DNA of 13,177 bases from Chloroflexota bacterium (GTDB taxonomy: Bacteria; Chloroflexota; Limnocylindria; Limnocylindrales; CSP1-4), in assembly GCA_021785115.1 (NCBI GenBank), contig JAJYGO010000369.1, forward strand, positions 1 to 13,177, in the 5' to 3' direction. The position numbers and the translations under genes are program-made. Positions within the stretch are counted from its first letter, which is position 1. Each line of letters opens with the position of its first letter. Of the stretch, positions 1 to 6,552 are shown one piece after another. A model generated the notes under the pieces. It worked only from the letters and a program-made list of their open reading frames with translations, did not search any database and had not been told where the DNA came from.

Positions 1-13
1 CGCCGTCCTCCCC

Positions 14-1429
14 CTAGCTCGGGACCCGCGCGAAGCCCAGCAGCCGCTCGGTGACCCGGCGGCACCGGAAGGCCTGCTTCCGCACCACCTCGAGGTAGGC
101 CCGATGCTCGTCGTCCTGGGCGCCGTCCTGGGCGCCGTCCAGCGGAGGCGCGGCGCCCAGCATCGCGTCCACGGCGGTGACGATGGAGGCGAGCGGGTTC
201 CCCACCTCGTGCGCGATGCTGGAGGCGAGCATGCCCAGCCCCGCCATGCGCTCCGACTGCTCCACGCTCGCCTCGAGCCGCTTGCGATCGGTGATGTCGC
301 GCCAGACCTCGATCACCCCCGTGGTGCGACCCGCCGCCACGAGCGGCTGCGCGTAGACCTCCTCGACCCGGCCGCCCTCCACCGGGATGATGCTCTTCCG
401 CAGCGCGCCGTCGCGCAGCGCCGCCTCCGAGGGCAGCTCCTGCTCCTCCGTCACGCCGGCGGCCCGGAGCACCTCGCGGTGGCAGGCGCCGGACGTCACC
501 TCGCCGCGCATGCGGCTCGCGAAGGCGCTGTTCGCCAGCAGCACCCGCCCCTCCAGGTCGAGGAGCACGATGCCGTCCGAGATCCCGTTGACGAGGCCGT
601 CGAGCCGTCCGCGCTCGGCGGCGAGTTGCACGAGGGCGCCCTGGAGGCGCGACGCCATGGCGTTGAACTCGCGCCCCACCTCGCCCAGCTCGTCGGCCCC
701 CGCCGCGGGGGCGCGCGCGCCGAGGTCGCCGGCGCCCAGCCCGCGCGTGGCCACCCGGAGCTGCTGGAGGCGCCGCAGCACGCCTCGCTCGAAGACGAGC
801 CCCAGGGTCCCCAGGATGAGCGCGAGCGCCACCACGCCGCCGAGCACCAGGCGCCCGGTCGCGGCCGCCATCGTCCGGTGGAGCGGCTTCAGCGAGCGGT
901 CGACGATCATCATGCCGTTGAGGGCGTGGTGGGAGCCGTGGCACCGCCAGCACGGCTGGCTGTTCATGGCGGGCATGATGGCGCGCAGGGTGTCGCACGT
1001 GGCGATGGTGGCGTGGACCTCCGATCTCCTCGTCTCCTGCCAGTCGTCGAGGTACCTCCGCTCCGGAGAGTCGGCCGGGAACTGCTGGAACCCGGGCGCC
1101 CGATCGCTCGAGACCTGGATCGTGCCGTGGGGGTCGAGGATGGCCACCCAGGTGACCCCGTGCGCCCGACCGATCTCGTCGACGAGCGTCTGGATCGACT
1201 CGCGGTCGTGACCTGCGGTCATCTGCCGCTCGAGCACCACGCGCAGCTCGTGCAGGTCGCCCTCGGCGGTCTGCTCCTCCACCTCCCGCAGCTTCTGGTC
1301 GAAGAAACGCCGGGTGAGGAGCACGCCGCCCGTGATGGCCACGGAGGTCGCGGTGAAGACCGCGATGATCAGCTTGCCGCGAAGGCGCACGATGCAGGAA
1401 CACGGACCATGGGTTGGAGGTCGCGCCAT
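14..1429 (-). CDS. Membrane sensor histidine kinase with c-type heme sensor; no ATPase domain in frame
   Basis: A transmembrane sensor kinase transcribed divergently from the cytochrome genes. From the ATG at 1429 it has 471 residues. TM1 is about residues 18-37. An extracytoplasmic sensor follows, with a CWRCH heme-attachment motif at residues 160-164 (nt 938-952). TM2 is about 192-212, followed by HAMP, then a PAS domain at about 278-380. HisKA has an SSIAHEVGNP H-box, with the phospho-acceptor His near residue 407. The frame stops at TAG (14-16) just after the HisKA helices (LLGFARVPS), so the N, G1 and G2 boxes of HATPase_c are absent. The frame stays open for the 13 nt beyond the stop (GEDG), so a nonsense mutation or sequencing error is possible. 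The start is uncertain: GTG 1390 (VRLRGKLI) is an equally plausible choice, and neither has a well-placed ribosome site. The covalent heme suggests redox or gas sensing for the neighbouring cytochrome genes; this is inferred from position and from known heme-c sensor domains in Geobacter. Confidence 0.85.
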   Translation of the reverse strand: MARPPTHGPCSCIVRLRGKLIIAVFTATSVAITGGVLLTRRFFDQKLREVEEQTAEGDLHELRVVLERQMTAGHDRESIQTLVDEIGRAHGVTWVAILDPHGTIQVSSDRAPGFQQFPADSPERRYLDDWQETRRSEVHATIATCDTLRAIMPAMNSQPCWRCHGSHHALNGMMIVDRSLKPLHRTMAAATGRLVLGGVVALALILGTLGLVFERGVLRRLQQLRVATRGLGAGDLGARAPAAGADELGEVGREFNAMASRLQGALVQLAAERGRLDGLVNGISDGIVLLDLEGRVLLANSAFASRMRGEVTSGACHREVLRAAGVTEEQELPSEAALRDGALRKSIIPVEGGRVEEVYAQPLVAAGRTTGVIEVWRDITDRKRLEASVEQSERMAGLGMLASSIAHEVGNPLASIVTAVDAMLGAAPPLDGAQDGAQDDEHRAYLEVVRKQAFRCRRVTERLLGFARVPS

Positions 1430-1494
1430 CCTGCCATAGCTGCAAGGGCCGCGACGAGGGGGCCCTCGCGGACGAACGGCTCCGCGAGAGCGCA

Positions 1495-1512
1495 CCTGAC
1501 CGGCAGGTCAGG
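1495..1512. promoter_or_regulatory. Operator-like dyad
   Basis: A perfect inverted repeat: CCTGACC (1495-1501), spacer GGCA, GGTCAGG (1506-1512). Immediately downstream, CCTGACATCC at 1515-1524 recurs at 12645-12654 upstream of the monoheme cytochrome. The site lies between divergent genes, as expected for a regulator binding site. No regulator can be named. Confidence 0.4.
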
Positions 1513-1562
1513 CGCCTGACATCCGCGACAGGTCCCGGGCCAGTGTTCGTCGCGCCGTGCCG

Positions 1563-1575
1563 CGAAAATATTTCG
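1563..1575. promoter_or_regulatory. AT-rich dyad in divergent spacer
   Basis: CGAAA-ATA-TTTCG is a 5-bp-arm dyad and the most AT-rich patch in this spacer. It could be part of a promoter melting region or a regulator site. A good -35 partner is not visible, so this is only a candidate. Confidence 0.3.
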
Positions 1576-1707
1576 TCGCGCGCGGTGCCCGACACCCCGA
1601 TCCGCGATCAGGCTGGCTTACCGCCCGCGCGGCGGCGCAGAACGCGCGCCTCCCCGGTCGGCACCGCCGTTGCAGCGGGCGCCGGTTCTCGAAGAAGGCT
1701 GATCTCG

Positions 1708-3249
1708 TTGATCGGGCACGACCGTGAGGAAGACCGCGACAGGGAGCGGAGCAGGCGACGCCCTCCGGCGCGAGCGCGCGGCCTCGTCCGCTGGGCGGGC
1801 CCGCTCGTGATGGCGGCCGCCGCCAGCCTGGCCGTTCCGGCCCGCGCCGCCACCCCTGCGGCACCCTACGACGACGCGCCCTGCGCCCGCTGCCACGGCG
1901 GGATGGCGAAGCAGAAATACGTCCACACCGCCTTTGCCAACGGGAACTGCAGCGACTGTCACCTCCCCTCCGACGCGCCGGGGAAGTGCCAGGCGCCGGT
2001 CGGCAAGGGATGGAAGCTCACCGCGCCCGACCCCGAGCTGTGCAACGGCTGCCACGACATGAAGGGCAAGTCGCCCTCGCACCCCGCGCTCGACCTGGGC
2101 TGCACGAACTGCCACGACGCCCACGGCAGCCCGAACCCGAAGCAGCTCAAGCAGTGGCCGGTGGTGCAGCTCTGCTATGGCTGCCACGACCGCAAGGACG
2201 GGAAGAAGGCGACCCACACGGCGGTGAAGCAGGGGCTCTGCCTCGGCTGTCACGATCCACACGCCGGCGTCGAGGCTCCGCTGCTCAAGCGGCCTCGCGC
2301 CGAGCTCTGCCTCGGCTGTCACGCACCGGCGCAGATCGCGAAGGGGGAGGCGGTCCACTCCGCGGTGAGGCAGGGGCTCTGCCTCGGCTGCCACGAACCG
2401 CACGGGAGCGACAACCCGAAGCAGCTGGCCCGCACCGGCAACGACCTCTGCCTGCAGTGCCACGACGCGAAGCGGGCCGGAAAGCCGGGCGCGGCGGCGG
2501 TGGTGATCGACCTCTCGAAGAAGGAGGTCCACCCGGCGCTCGAGGTGGGCGAGTGCCTCGACTGCCACGCGCCGCACGCGTCGCCCTGGGCGAAGCAGCT
2601 CCGGAAGCCCCTGCCGGCGCTCTGCTACGGCTGCCACGACCGCAAGGACACGGAGAGGCAGGTGCACGGCGCCGTGGCGCTCGGCCGGTGCAGCGCCTGC
2701 CACGATCCCCACAGCTCGGCGAACGACCGGCTCCTGCGAGCGGAGAGGCCGGCCGACCTCTGCTTCCGCTGCCACGCGGACGACGTGACGGGGCGCCGGC
2801 ACGTGCACACCCCGGTGGCCATGGGCGAGTGCCTGCTCTGCCACCAGCCGCACGGGTCGAAGAACGCCAAGAACCTCGAGCAGCCGGTGCCCGCGCTCTG
2901 CCTCGAGTGCCACAACGGGATCGCCGACCGGAAGAACGTCCACCCCGCCATCACGCGCTTCGGCTGCACGGCCTGCCACGACCCGCACGGCTCCAGGAAC
3001 GACTTCCAGCTCCTCGCCACCGGGAACGAGCTCTGCCTGAAGTGCCACCCGAAGATCACGGGCGACCACGTCTTCATCGCCTTCGACGGCCGCTCGCACC
3101 CGCTCTCCGGGAAGCCCGATCCCTCGCACCCGGGCCAGATGCTGGGCTGCCTGAGCTGCCACTCGCCCCACTCGAGCGACAACCCGCGCCTCTTCCTGAA
3201 GGGCACGCAGAAGATGGAGGTCTGCAACAACTGCCATGCGAAGCACTGA
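1708..3249 (+). CDS. 19-heme c-type cytochrome (paired CXXCH repeats)
   Basis: An exported multiheme cytochrome. There are 19 CXXCH motifs, from CARCH at residue 59 to CNNCH at 506-510 of 513, about one heme per 24 residues. They alternate between types such as LCLGCH and CxxCHDPHG, as in the doubled-CXXCH (paired CXXCH) family. Extra His residues in the CHxPHG and V/THTA-type segments suit bis-His ligation. The signal peptide has a hydrophobic core around VMAAAASLAVPARAA, cleaved before TPAAP. The chosen start is TTG 1708, with GAAGG at 1694-1698 nine nt upstream. ATG 1810 would leave too short a leader, and starts further upstream would invade the kinase gene. The role is electron storage or transfer, probably periplasmic or inside an outer-membrane conduit (inference); no membrane anchor is visible. 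The last codons overlap the next gene. Confidence 0.88.
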   Translation: MIGHDREEDRDRERSRRRPPARARGLVRWAGPLVMAAAASLAVPARAATPAAPYDDAPCARCHGGMAKQKYVHTAFANGNCSDCHLPSDAPGKCQAPVGKGWKLTAPDPELCNGCHDMKGKSPSHPALDLGCTNCHDAHGSPNPKQLKQWPVVQLCYGCHDRKDGKKATHTAVKQGLCLGCHDPHAGVEAPLLKRPRAELCLGCHAPAQIAKGEAVHSAVRQGLCLGCHEPHGSDNPKQLARTGNDLCLQCHDAKRAGKPGAAAVVIDLSKKEVHPALEVGECLDCHAPHASPWAKQLRKPLPALCYGCHDRKDTERQVHGAVALGRCSACHDPHSSANDRLLRAERPADLCFRCHADDVTGRRHVHTPVAMGECLLCHQPHGSKNAKNLEQPVPALCLECHNGIADRKNVHPAITRFGCTACHDPHGSRNDFQLLATGNELCLKCHPKITGDHVFIAFDGRSHPLSGKPDPSHPGQMLGCLSCHSPHSSDNPRLFLKGTQKMEVCNNCHAKH

Positions 3250-4366
3250 GCCACGCCGCCTCCCCCGCCTCCTCGGCCTGGCGCTCGCCGGCGCCGCGAT
3301 CCTCTCCGCCTGCGCGCACCAGCACCAGAAGTACGACCTCGTCATCCCGCCGCCGCCGGAGCCGGCGCGCTACAGGCTCGAGTTCATCTACTCGGGGTCG
3401 AGCGACTACGAGGAGGGCTCCAAGGTCGCGGACGCGCTCCTGGGGAAGAAGTCGGCGGCCGAGAACCACAACCTCTTCAAGCCGTTCGGCGTCGTCTCCG
3501 ACGGCAAGGGGCTCCTCTACGTCTCGGACACCGCGAAGCCGCCGCGCATCGAGGTCTTCGACGACGTGAAGAAGGAGATCCGGCTCGTCGGCACCGACGG
3601 GGAGGGACGGCTCGTCCTGCCGCTGGGGCTGGCCCTCGACGGCGCCGGCGATCTCTTCGTGGCCGACGCCAAGCTGCGCACGGTCTTCCGCTTCGATCCG
3701 ACGGGTCGGTTCAGGAGCGCGGTGGGCTCCAAGCAGACGCTGGAGCGCCCGAGCGCCGTCGCCGTGGACGACGCGCGCCACCTCCTCTACGTGTGCGACA
3801 CGGGCGGCCACCGGGTCCAGGTGTTCGACCTCCAGGACGGCAAGCTCGCCCGCACCATCGGGAAGCGTGGGAGCGAACCGGGCCAGTTCAACTACCCGGA
3901 GGGCATCGCGGTCGGGAAGGACGGGCGCGTCTACGTCGTGGACGCGCTCAACTTCCGCTACCAGGTGTTCGACGCCGAGGGGAAGTTCCTGGCCACGCAC
4001 GGCCAGGTGGGCCAGGAGCCCGGCTCCTTCGCGCGCCCCAAGGGCATCGCGCTCGACTCCGACGGCCACGTCTACGTCACCGACGCGGCATTCGGCAACG
4101 TGCAGGTCTTCGACGACGAGGGGCGGCTGCTCATCTGGCTCGGCGGTCCGGGTGGGCAGCCGGGGCAGTTCCAGCTCGCCGAGGGGATCGCCATCGACGC
4201 GACGGACCACCTCTTCGTGGTCGATCAGATGAACAAGCGCGTGCAGCGGTTCGCCTATCTCTCGGAGAAGACGCCGGTGGGGGCGACCGGCGCCACGCCG
4301 CCCGGCTCGACCCCGACGGCTCCCGCCACGGTCGGGATCCCTTCCGCGTCGCAGGCAAGGCAATGA
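3236..4366 (+). CDS. NHL-repeat beta-propeller lipoprotein (copy 1)
   Basis: A 376-residue lipoprotein. The signal peptide ends in an LSAC lipobox, placing the lipidated Cys at residue 26. After a PPPPEPARYRL linker, six NHL-type blades follow, each with a PxGIAxDxxGxVYVxD-like core and a VQVFD-type strand. They run from about residue 80 to 345, enough for one six-bladed propeller. A low-complexity Pro/Thr/Ala tail ends the protein. The ATG at 3236 lies inside the His codon of the 19th heme motif of the upstream gene, giving a 14-nt overlap and suggesting translational coupling. GGAGG at 3216-3220 is rather distant. NHL propellers usually mediate protein contacts; with cytochromes on both sides, a scaffold or assembly role at the outer membrane is likely (inference). 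No catalytic motif is seen. Confidence 0.87.
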   Translation: MRSTEPRRLPRLLGLALAGAAILSACAHQHQKYDLVIPPPPEPARYRLEFIYSGSSDYEEGSKVADALLGKKSAAENHNLFKPFGVVSDGKGLLYVSDTAKPPRIEVFDDVKKEIRLVGTDGEGRLVLPLGLALDGAGDLFVADAKLRTVFRFDPTGRFRSAVGSKQTLERPSAVAVDDARHLLYVCDTGGHRVQVFDLQDGKLARTIGKRGSEPGQFNYPEGIAVGKDGRVYVVDALNFRYQVFDAEGKFLATHGQVGQEPGSFARPKGIALDSDGHVYVTDAAFGNVQVFDDEGRLLIWLGGPGGQPGQFQLAEGIAIDATDHLFVVDQMNKRVQRFAYLSEKTPVGATGATPPGSTPTAPATVGIPSASQARQ

Positions 4367-4368
4367 GC

Positions 4369-4402
4369 TGTGCCAAATCTCCCAGTTGCGCCTCCTGGCA
4401 CA
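4369..4402. promoter_or_regulatory. Putative enhancer-binding-protein site (dyad)
   Basis: A perfect inverted repeat TGTGCCA (4369-4375) and TGGCACA (4396-4402) with a 20-nt spacer. Its centre is about 95 nt upstream of the start site predicted from the sigma-54 promoter at 4455-4470, the normal distance for an activator site. It starts just after the stop codon of the preceding gene, so it could instead be a weak terminator. However, no T-run follows and the loop is long. Confidence 0.4.
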
Positions 4403-4454
4403 CCCAATCCACGGATTGCCGCTCGAAAGAGTGCGACATCACGTCATTTCGCGC

Positions 4455-4470
4455 TGGCATGTCGATTGCT
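4455..4470 (+). promoter_or_regulatory. Sigma-54 (-24/-12) promoter
   Basis: TGGCATG-TCGA-TTGCT matches the RpoN consensus TGGCACG-N4-TTGCW with one mismatch. The GG (4456-4457) and GC (4468-4469) are exactly 10 nt apart. Transcription is predicted to start near 4481, leaving a 60-nt leader before the tetraheme cytochrome. Sigma-54 promoters need an enhancer-binding protein; none is encoded in the window. Confidence 0.6.
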
Positions 4471-4543
4471 GACGTCTGGTTCGACCGCCAATTCATTGGT
4501 GGCTAAGCTGCCGAATCAGACACCACAAGGAGCAATCGACATG
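4458..4543. repeat. 13-bp perfect inverted repeat joining promoter and start codon
   Basis: CATGTCGATTGCT (4458-4470, covering most of the sigma-54 element) is the exact reverse complement of AGCAATCGACATG (4531-4543). The second arm covers the last two bases of the AAGGAG ribosome site (4527-4532), the spacer and the ATG. The 60-nt gap between the arms holds a smaller hairpin. In RNA entering from upstream, the start codon would be paired. RNA starting near 4481 would lack the left arm. Confidence 0.7.
4485..4502 (+). promoter_or_regulatory. 5' UTR stem-loop
   Basis: CCGCCAA-TTCA-TTGGTGG folds in RNA as a 7-bp stem with one G-U pair and a 4-nt loop. It lies about 5 nt from the predicted transcript 5' end. 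Such 5' hairpins often protect mRNA, which would suit a highly expressed cytochrome; that role is inferred. Confidence 0.45.
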
Positions 4544-5527
4544 AAGAAGATCGCAATGACGCTCGCGCTCGCCGGCTGGGCCGGCCTGGCCAGCGCAGCG
4601 AACACCTGGGCGCCCTCGACCACCACCAACGGCGTCACGACCGGCGGCACGGGGACCATCACCGTCGGCACGACCGCCACGGGCAGCGTCACCGCCGCCG
4701 GCTTCGGCACGGTCTCCGGCTCCTCGACCATCGTCGGGACGCCGCACGACCTCTCGCCCACCGGCGGCGTGGTCCAGGCGGCCGCAGGGCAGGCGCAGAG
4801 CCAGGTCTGCATCTACTGCCACATGCCGCACAACGCCAACAACGTGGGGGCGCCGCTCTGGAACCGCGTCAACTCCACCACCGCGTTCCAGATGTACTCC
4901 TACGCCAACAGCTCGACCTTCGTTCTGACCAGCGCCGACCTGAACACGGCGGCCCGGCCGGTCAACCCCGTCTCGCTGGCCTGCCTCTCCTGCCACGATG
5001 GCCAGACCGCATTCAATTCGCTGAACCAGGCGCCGATGATCGACAGTGACAACGGGATCGCGCCCACGAACTACACCTTCACCGTCGCTGGCAGCATCAC
5101 GGCGACGAGCCCGACCGGGACCGCGGCGAGCAACCTCACCACCCTCGGCGACGTGGCGAACGCGGCGGACAGCGCCAATCTCGGTACGGACCTGACCAAC
5201 GATCACCCGATCTCCTTCACCTACAACACGGCGCTGGCGACTCTGAAGGGCTCCACGCTCTTCGACCCGGCCATCACCAGCACGGCGGCCAACGGCGGCA
5301 ACCTGGCCATCTACCGCGCCGGCGATCCGGCCTACGGCGGTATCGACACCATCGCGATCCAGATGCTCTTCACGAAGCCCGGCGCCGCGACGCCCGACCA
5401 GCTGGAGTGCGCCTCCTGCCACGAGCCGCACGCCCACGGCAGCGCGACCGATGCCACGAGCAATTTCCCGTACCTGATCAAGAGCAACTACAAGAGCCAG
5501 CTTTGCCTCACCTGCCACAACAAGTAG
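4541..5527 (+). CDS. Extracellular tetraheme cytochrome c, OmcE-like family
   Basis: A 328-residue secreted cytochrome. The start is clear: AAGGAG at 4527-4532, 8 nt before ATG. The signal peptide MKKIAMTLALAGWAGLASA is cleaved before ANTWAP. A Thr/Gly/Ser-rich stretch (about 25-75) precedes the heme domain. The four CXXCH motifs are CIYCH (90-94), CLSCH (148-152), CASCH (290-294) and CLTCH (322-326), the last two residues from the C-terminus. Motifs between them, PHDLS, CHMPHN, PLWNR, FQMYS, NDHPISFTYN and CHEPHA, are typical of the tetraheme group that I associate with Geobacter OmcE-type nanowire cytochromes. This is family recall, not a computed match. The spacing of about 138 residues between hemes 2 and 3 is wide. 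The gene has its own sigma-54 promoter and a strong hairpin follows it, so its level may be set separately from its neighbours. It is probably a surface or filament-forming electron carrier (inference). Confidence 0.85.
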   Translation: MKKIAMTLALAGWAGLASAANTWAPSTTTNGVTTGGTGTITVGTTATGSVTAAGFGTVSGSSTIVGTPHDLSPTGGVVQAAAGQAQSQVCIYCHMPHNANNVGAPLWNRVNSTTAFQMYSYANSSTFVLTSADLNTAARPVNPVSLACLSCHDGQTAFNSLNQAPMIDSDNGIAPTNYTFTVAGSITATSPTGTAASNLTTLGDVANAADSANLGTDLTNDHPISFTYNTALATLKGSTLFDPAITSTAANGGNLAIYRAGDPAYGGIDTIAIQMLFTKPGAATPDQLECASCHEPHAHGSATDATSNFPYLIKSNYKSQLCLTCHNK

Positions 5528-5551
5528 CCGTCGCCAGCAGCTGAGCGATCT

Positions 5552-5584
5552 CGTCGGCGGGGCCGCGTGGCGGCCTCGCCGACG
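5552..5584 (+). terminator. Strong intercistronic hairpin (terminator or stabiliser)
   Basis: A 15-bp stem (5552-5566 paired with 5570-5584) with a GTG loop and a single G-U wobble, ending 8 nt before the ribosome site of the next gene. Only the weakly T-rich TCTTCATT follows, so termination may be partial. It could instead block 3' decay, leaving abundant tetraheme mRNA and less downstream message. Confidence 0.6.
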
Positions 5585-5603
5585 TCTTCATTGGAGGAAG
5601 AAG

Positions 5604-6539
5604 ATGCAGGTCCTCGTCCCCGCGCTGCTCCTGGCCCTCGGCGCCGCGCGACCCTTCCCCGCCACCGTGAACGGCCGTCCCATCACCGAGGCGGAGGTGT
5701 CGAAGGCGGTCCGGGACCACCTGCGCAAGACCTCCTTTCACCGGGACCCATCGGCGGAGCAGCTCGAGAAGGAGCGGCCGGTGGCGATCGAGAGGCTGGT
5801 CACCGAGGAGCTGCGCGCCCAGGAGGCGCGGCGGCGCGGCCTCACCATCCCGCTCGCGCCGGTCGAGAAGGTGGCGGCCGCCGAGGAGACGAACGCGGGC
5901 GGGAAGGAGCGCTTCGACGCGCTCCTGGCCGCAAACGGGATCGATCGCGCCCGCTACCTCGAGGTGATCGAGCGCCCGGAGATGGCGAAGCGGCTGGTGG
6001 AGGCGGAGCTCCACGCCCGCCTGGCCGACCCATCGCGCGAGGAGGCGCTGGCGCACTATCGGGCCAACCGAGGCCGCTACGTGGTGGGCGCGAGCGTCCA
6101 CGCCCAGGAGCTGTGCGTGCGCGTCGAGCCCTGGGCGCAGGAGCCGGAGTGGAGGCAGGGCGAGGAGAAGGCTGCGCAGCTGCGGGAGAAGCTGCTCCAC
6201 GGTGCCGATTTCGCCCAGGCGGCGCGCGAGGCGAGGTGCGACAAGCTGGCCGAGAAGGGGGGCGATCTCGGCTTCGTCCACCGGGAGAGCATCGAGCCAG
6301 TGATGGACCAGGCGCTCTGGGCCTTGAAGGATGGAGAGATCAGCGCGCCCGTGCGCACCCTCCGCGGCTGGCACCTCGTCCGGCGCATCGAGACGCGCCC
6401 CGAGCGCCCCCTTCCCTTCGAGACGGTCGAGAAGGCCATCGTGGCGGAGCTGCGCGAGGCGCGGCGTGAGGCCATCGTGAAGTCGCTGGACGCCCGGCTG
6501 CGCTCTCGCGCCCGGATCGCCCTGGCCGGCCAGAGCTAG
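5604..6539 (+). CDS. Parvulin-type (PpiC/SurA-like) peptidyl-prolyl isomerase
   Basis: A 311-residue periplasmic PPIase/chaperone. GGAGG at 5593-5597 is 6 nt before the ATG. A short hydrophobic leader (VLVPALLLALGAA) lacks the usual basic start, so the exact export signal is uncertain. The first part (VNGRPITEAEV and the helices to about 150) looks like a SurA/PrsA chaperone domain. The parvulin domain spans about residues 160-265, starting at VHAQEL and including KGGDLGFVHRES and the GWHLVRR end. A charged helical tail follows. It likely folds exported barrels or cytochromes of this cluster: PPIases of this type catalyse Xaa-Pro isomerisation, while the client is inferred from context. The next gene starts 13 nt after the stop. 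Confidence 0.88.
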   Translation: MQVLVPALLLALGAARPFPATVNGRPITEAEVSKAVRDHLRKTSFHRDPSAEQLEKERPVAIERLVTEELRAQEARRRGLTIPLAPVEKVAAAEETNAGGKERFDALLAANGIDRARYLEVIERPEMAKRLVEAELHARLADPSREEALAHYRANRGRYVVGASVHAQELCVRVEPWAQEPEWRQGEEKAAQLREKLLHGADFAQAAREARCDKLAEKGGDLGFVHRESIEPVMDQALWALKDGEISAPVRTLRGWHLVRRIETRPERPLPFETVEKAIVAELREARREAIVKSLDARLRSRARIALAGQS

Positions 6540-6552
6540 CCCGCAGCGCCCG

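Larger units (their letters stand above)
1430..1707. promoter_or_regulatory. Divergent intergenic regulatory region
   Basis: A 278-nt spacer between the histidine kinase (minus) and the 19-heme cytochrome (plus). It should carry both promoters. I see no convincing -35/-10 pair and no good sigma-54 site. It does contain a perfect 7-bp dyad at 1495-1512 and an AT-rich dyad at 1563-1575. Reading frames crossing it lack a recognisable domain, and upstream extensions of the cytochrome frame would overlap the kinase gene. Confidence 0.5.

Noticed and set aside
104..1519. Long plus-strand open frame opposite the histidine kinase
   Set aside because: Arg/Ala/His/Leu-rich shadow of the kinase caused by high GC; no domain, no signal and no ribosome site.
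1414..1707. N-terminal extension of the 19-heme cytochrome frame
   Set aside because: It would overlap the divergent kinase, includes the regulatory dyads, and places a long charged tract before the signal peptide.
1724..1810. GTG 1724 start (MRKTA-like) for the cytochrome
   Set aside because: It is in another frame, which stops at 1808-1810; it would need a frameshift to join the heme frame.
1882..3237. Repeated CXXCH units as a CRISPR-like or tandem DNA repeat
   Set aside because: The periodicity is at protein level (heme motifs); spacing and DNA sequence vary.
1618..3345. Long minus-strand frame opposite the 19-heme gene
   Set aside because: Mirror of the CXXCH repeats; composition is typical of an antisense shadow and the plus-strand product is unmistakable.
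4402..4425. TGGCACA followed by ATTGC as a second sigma-54 site near 4396-4419
   Set aside because: GG and GC are about 19 nt apart instead of 10; the copy at 4455-4470 has correct spacing.
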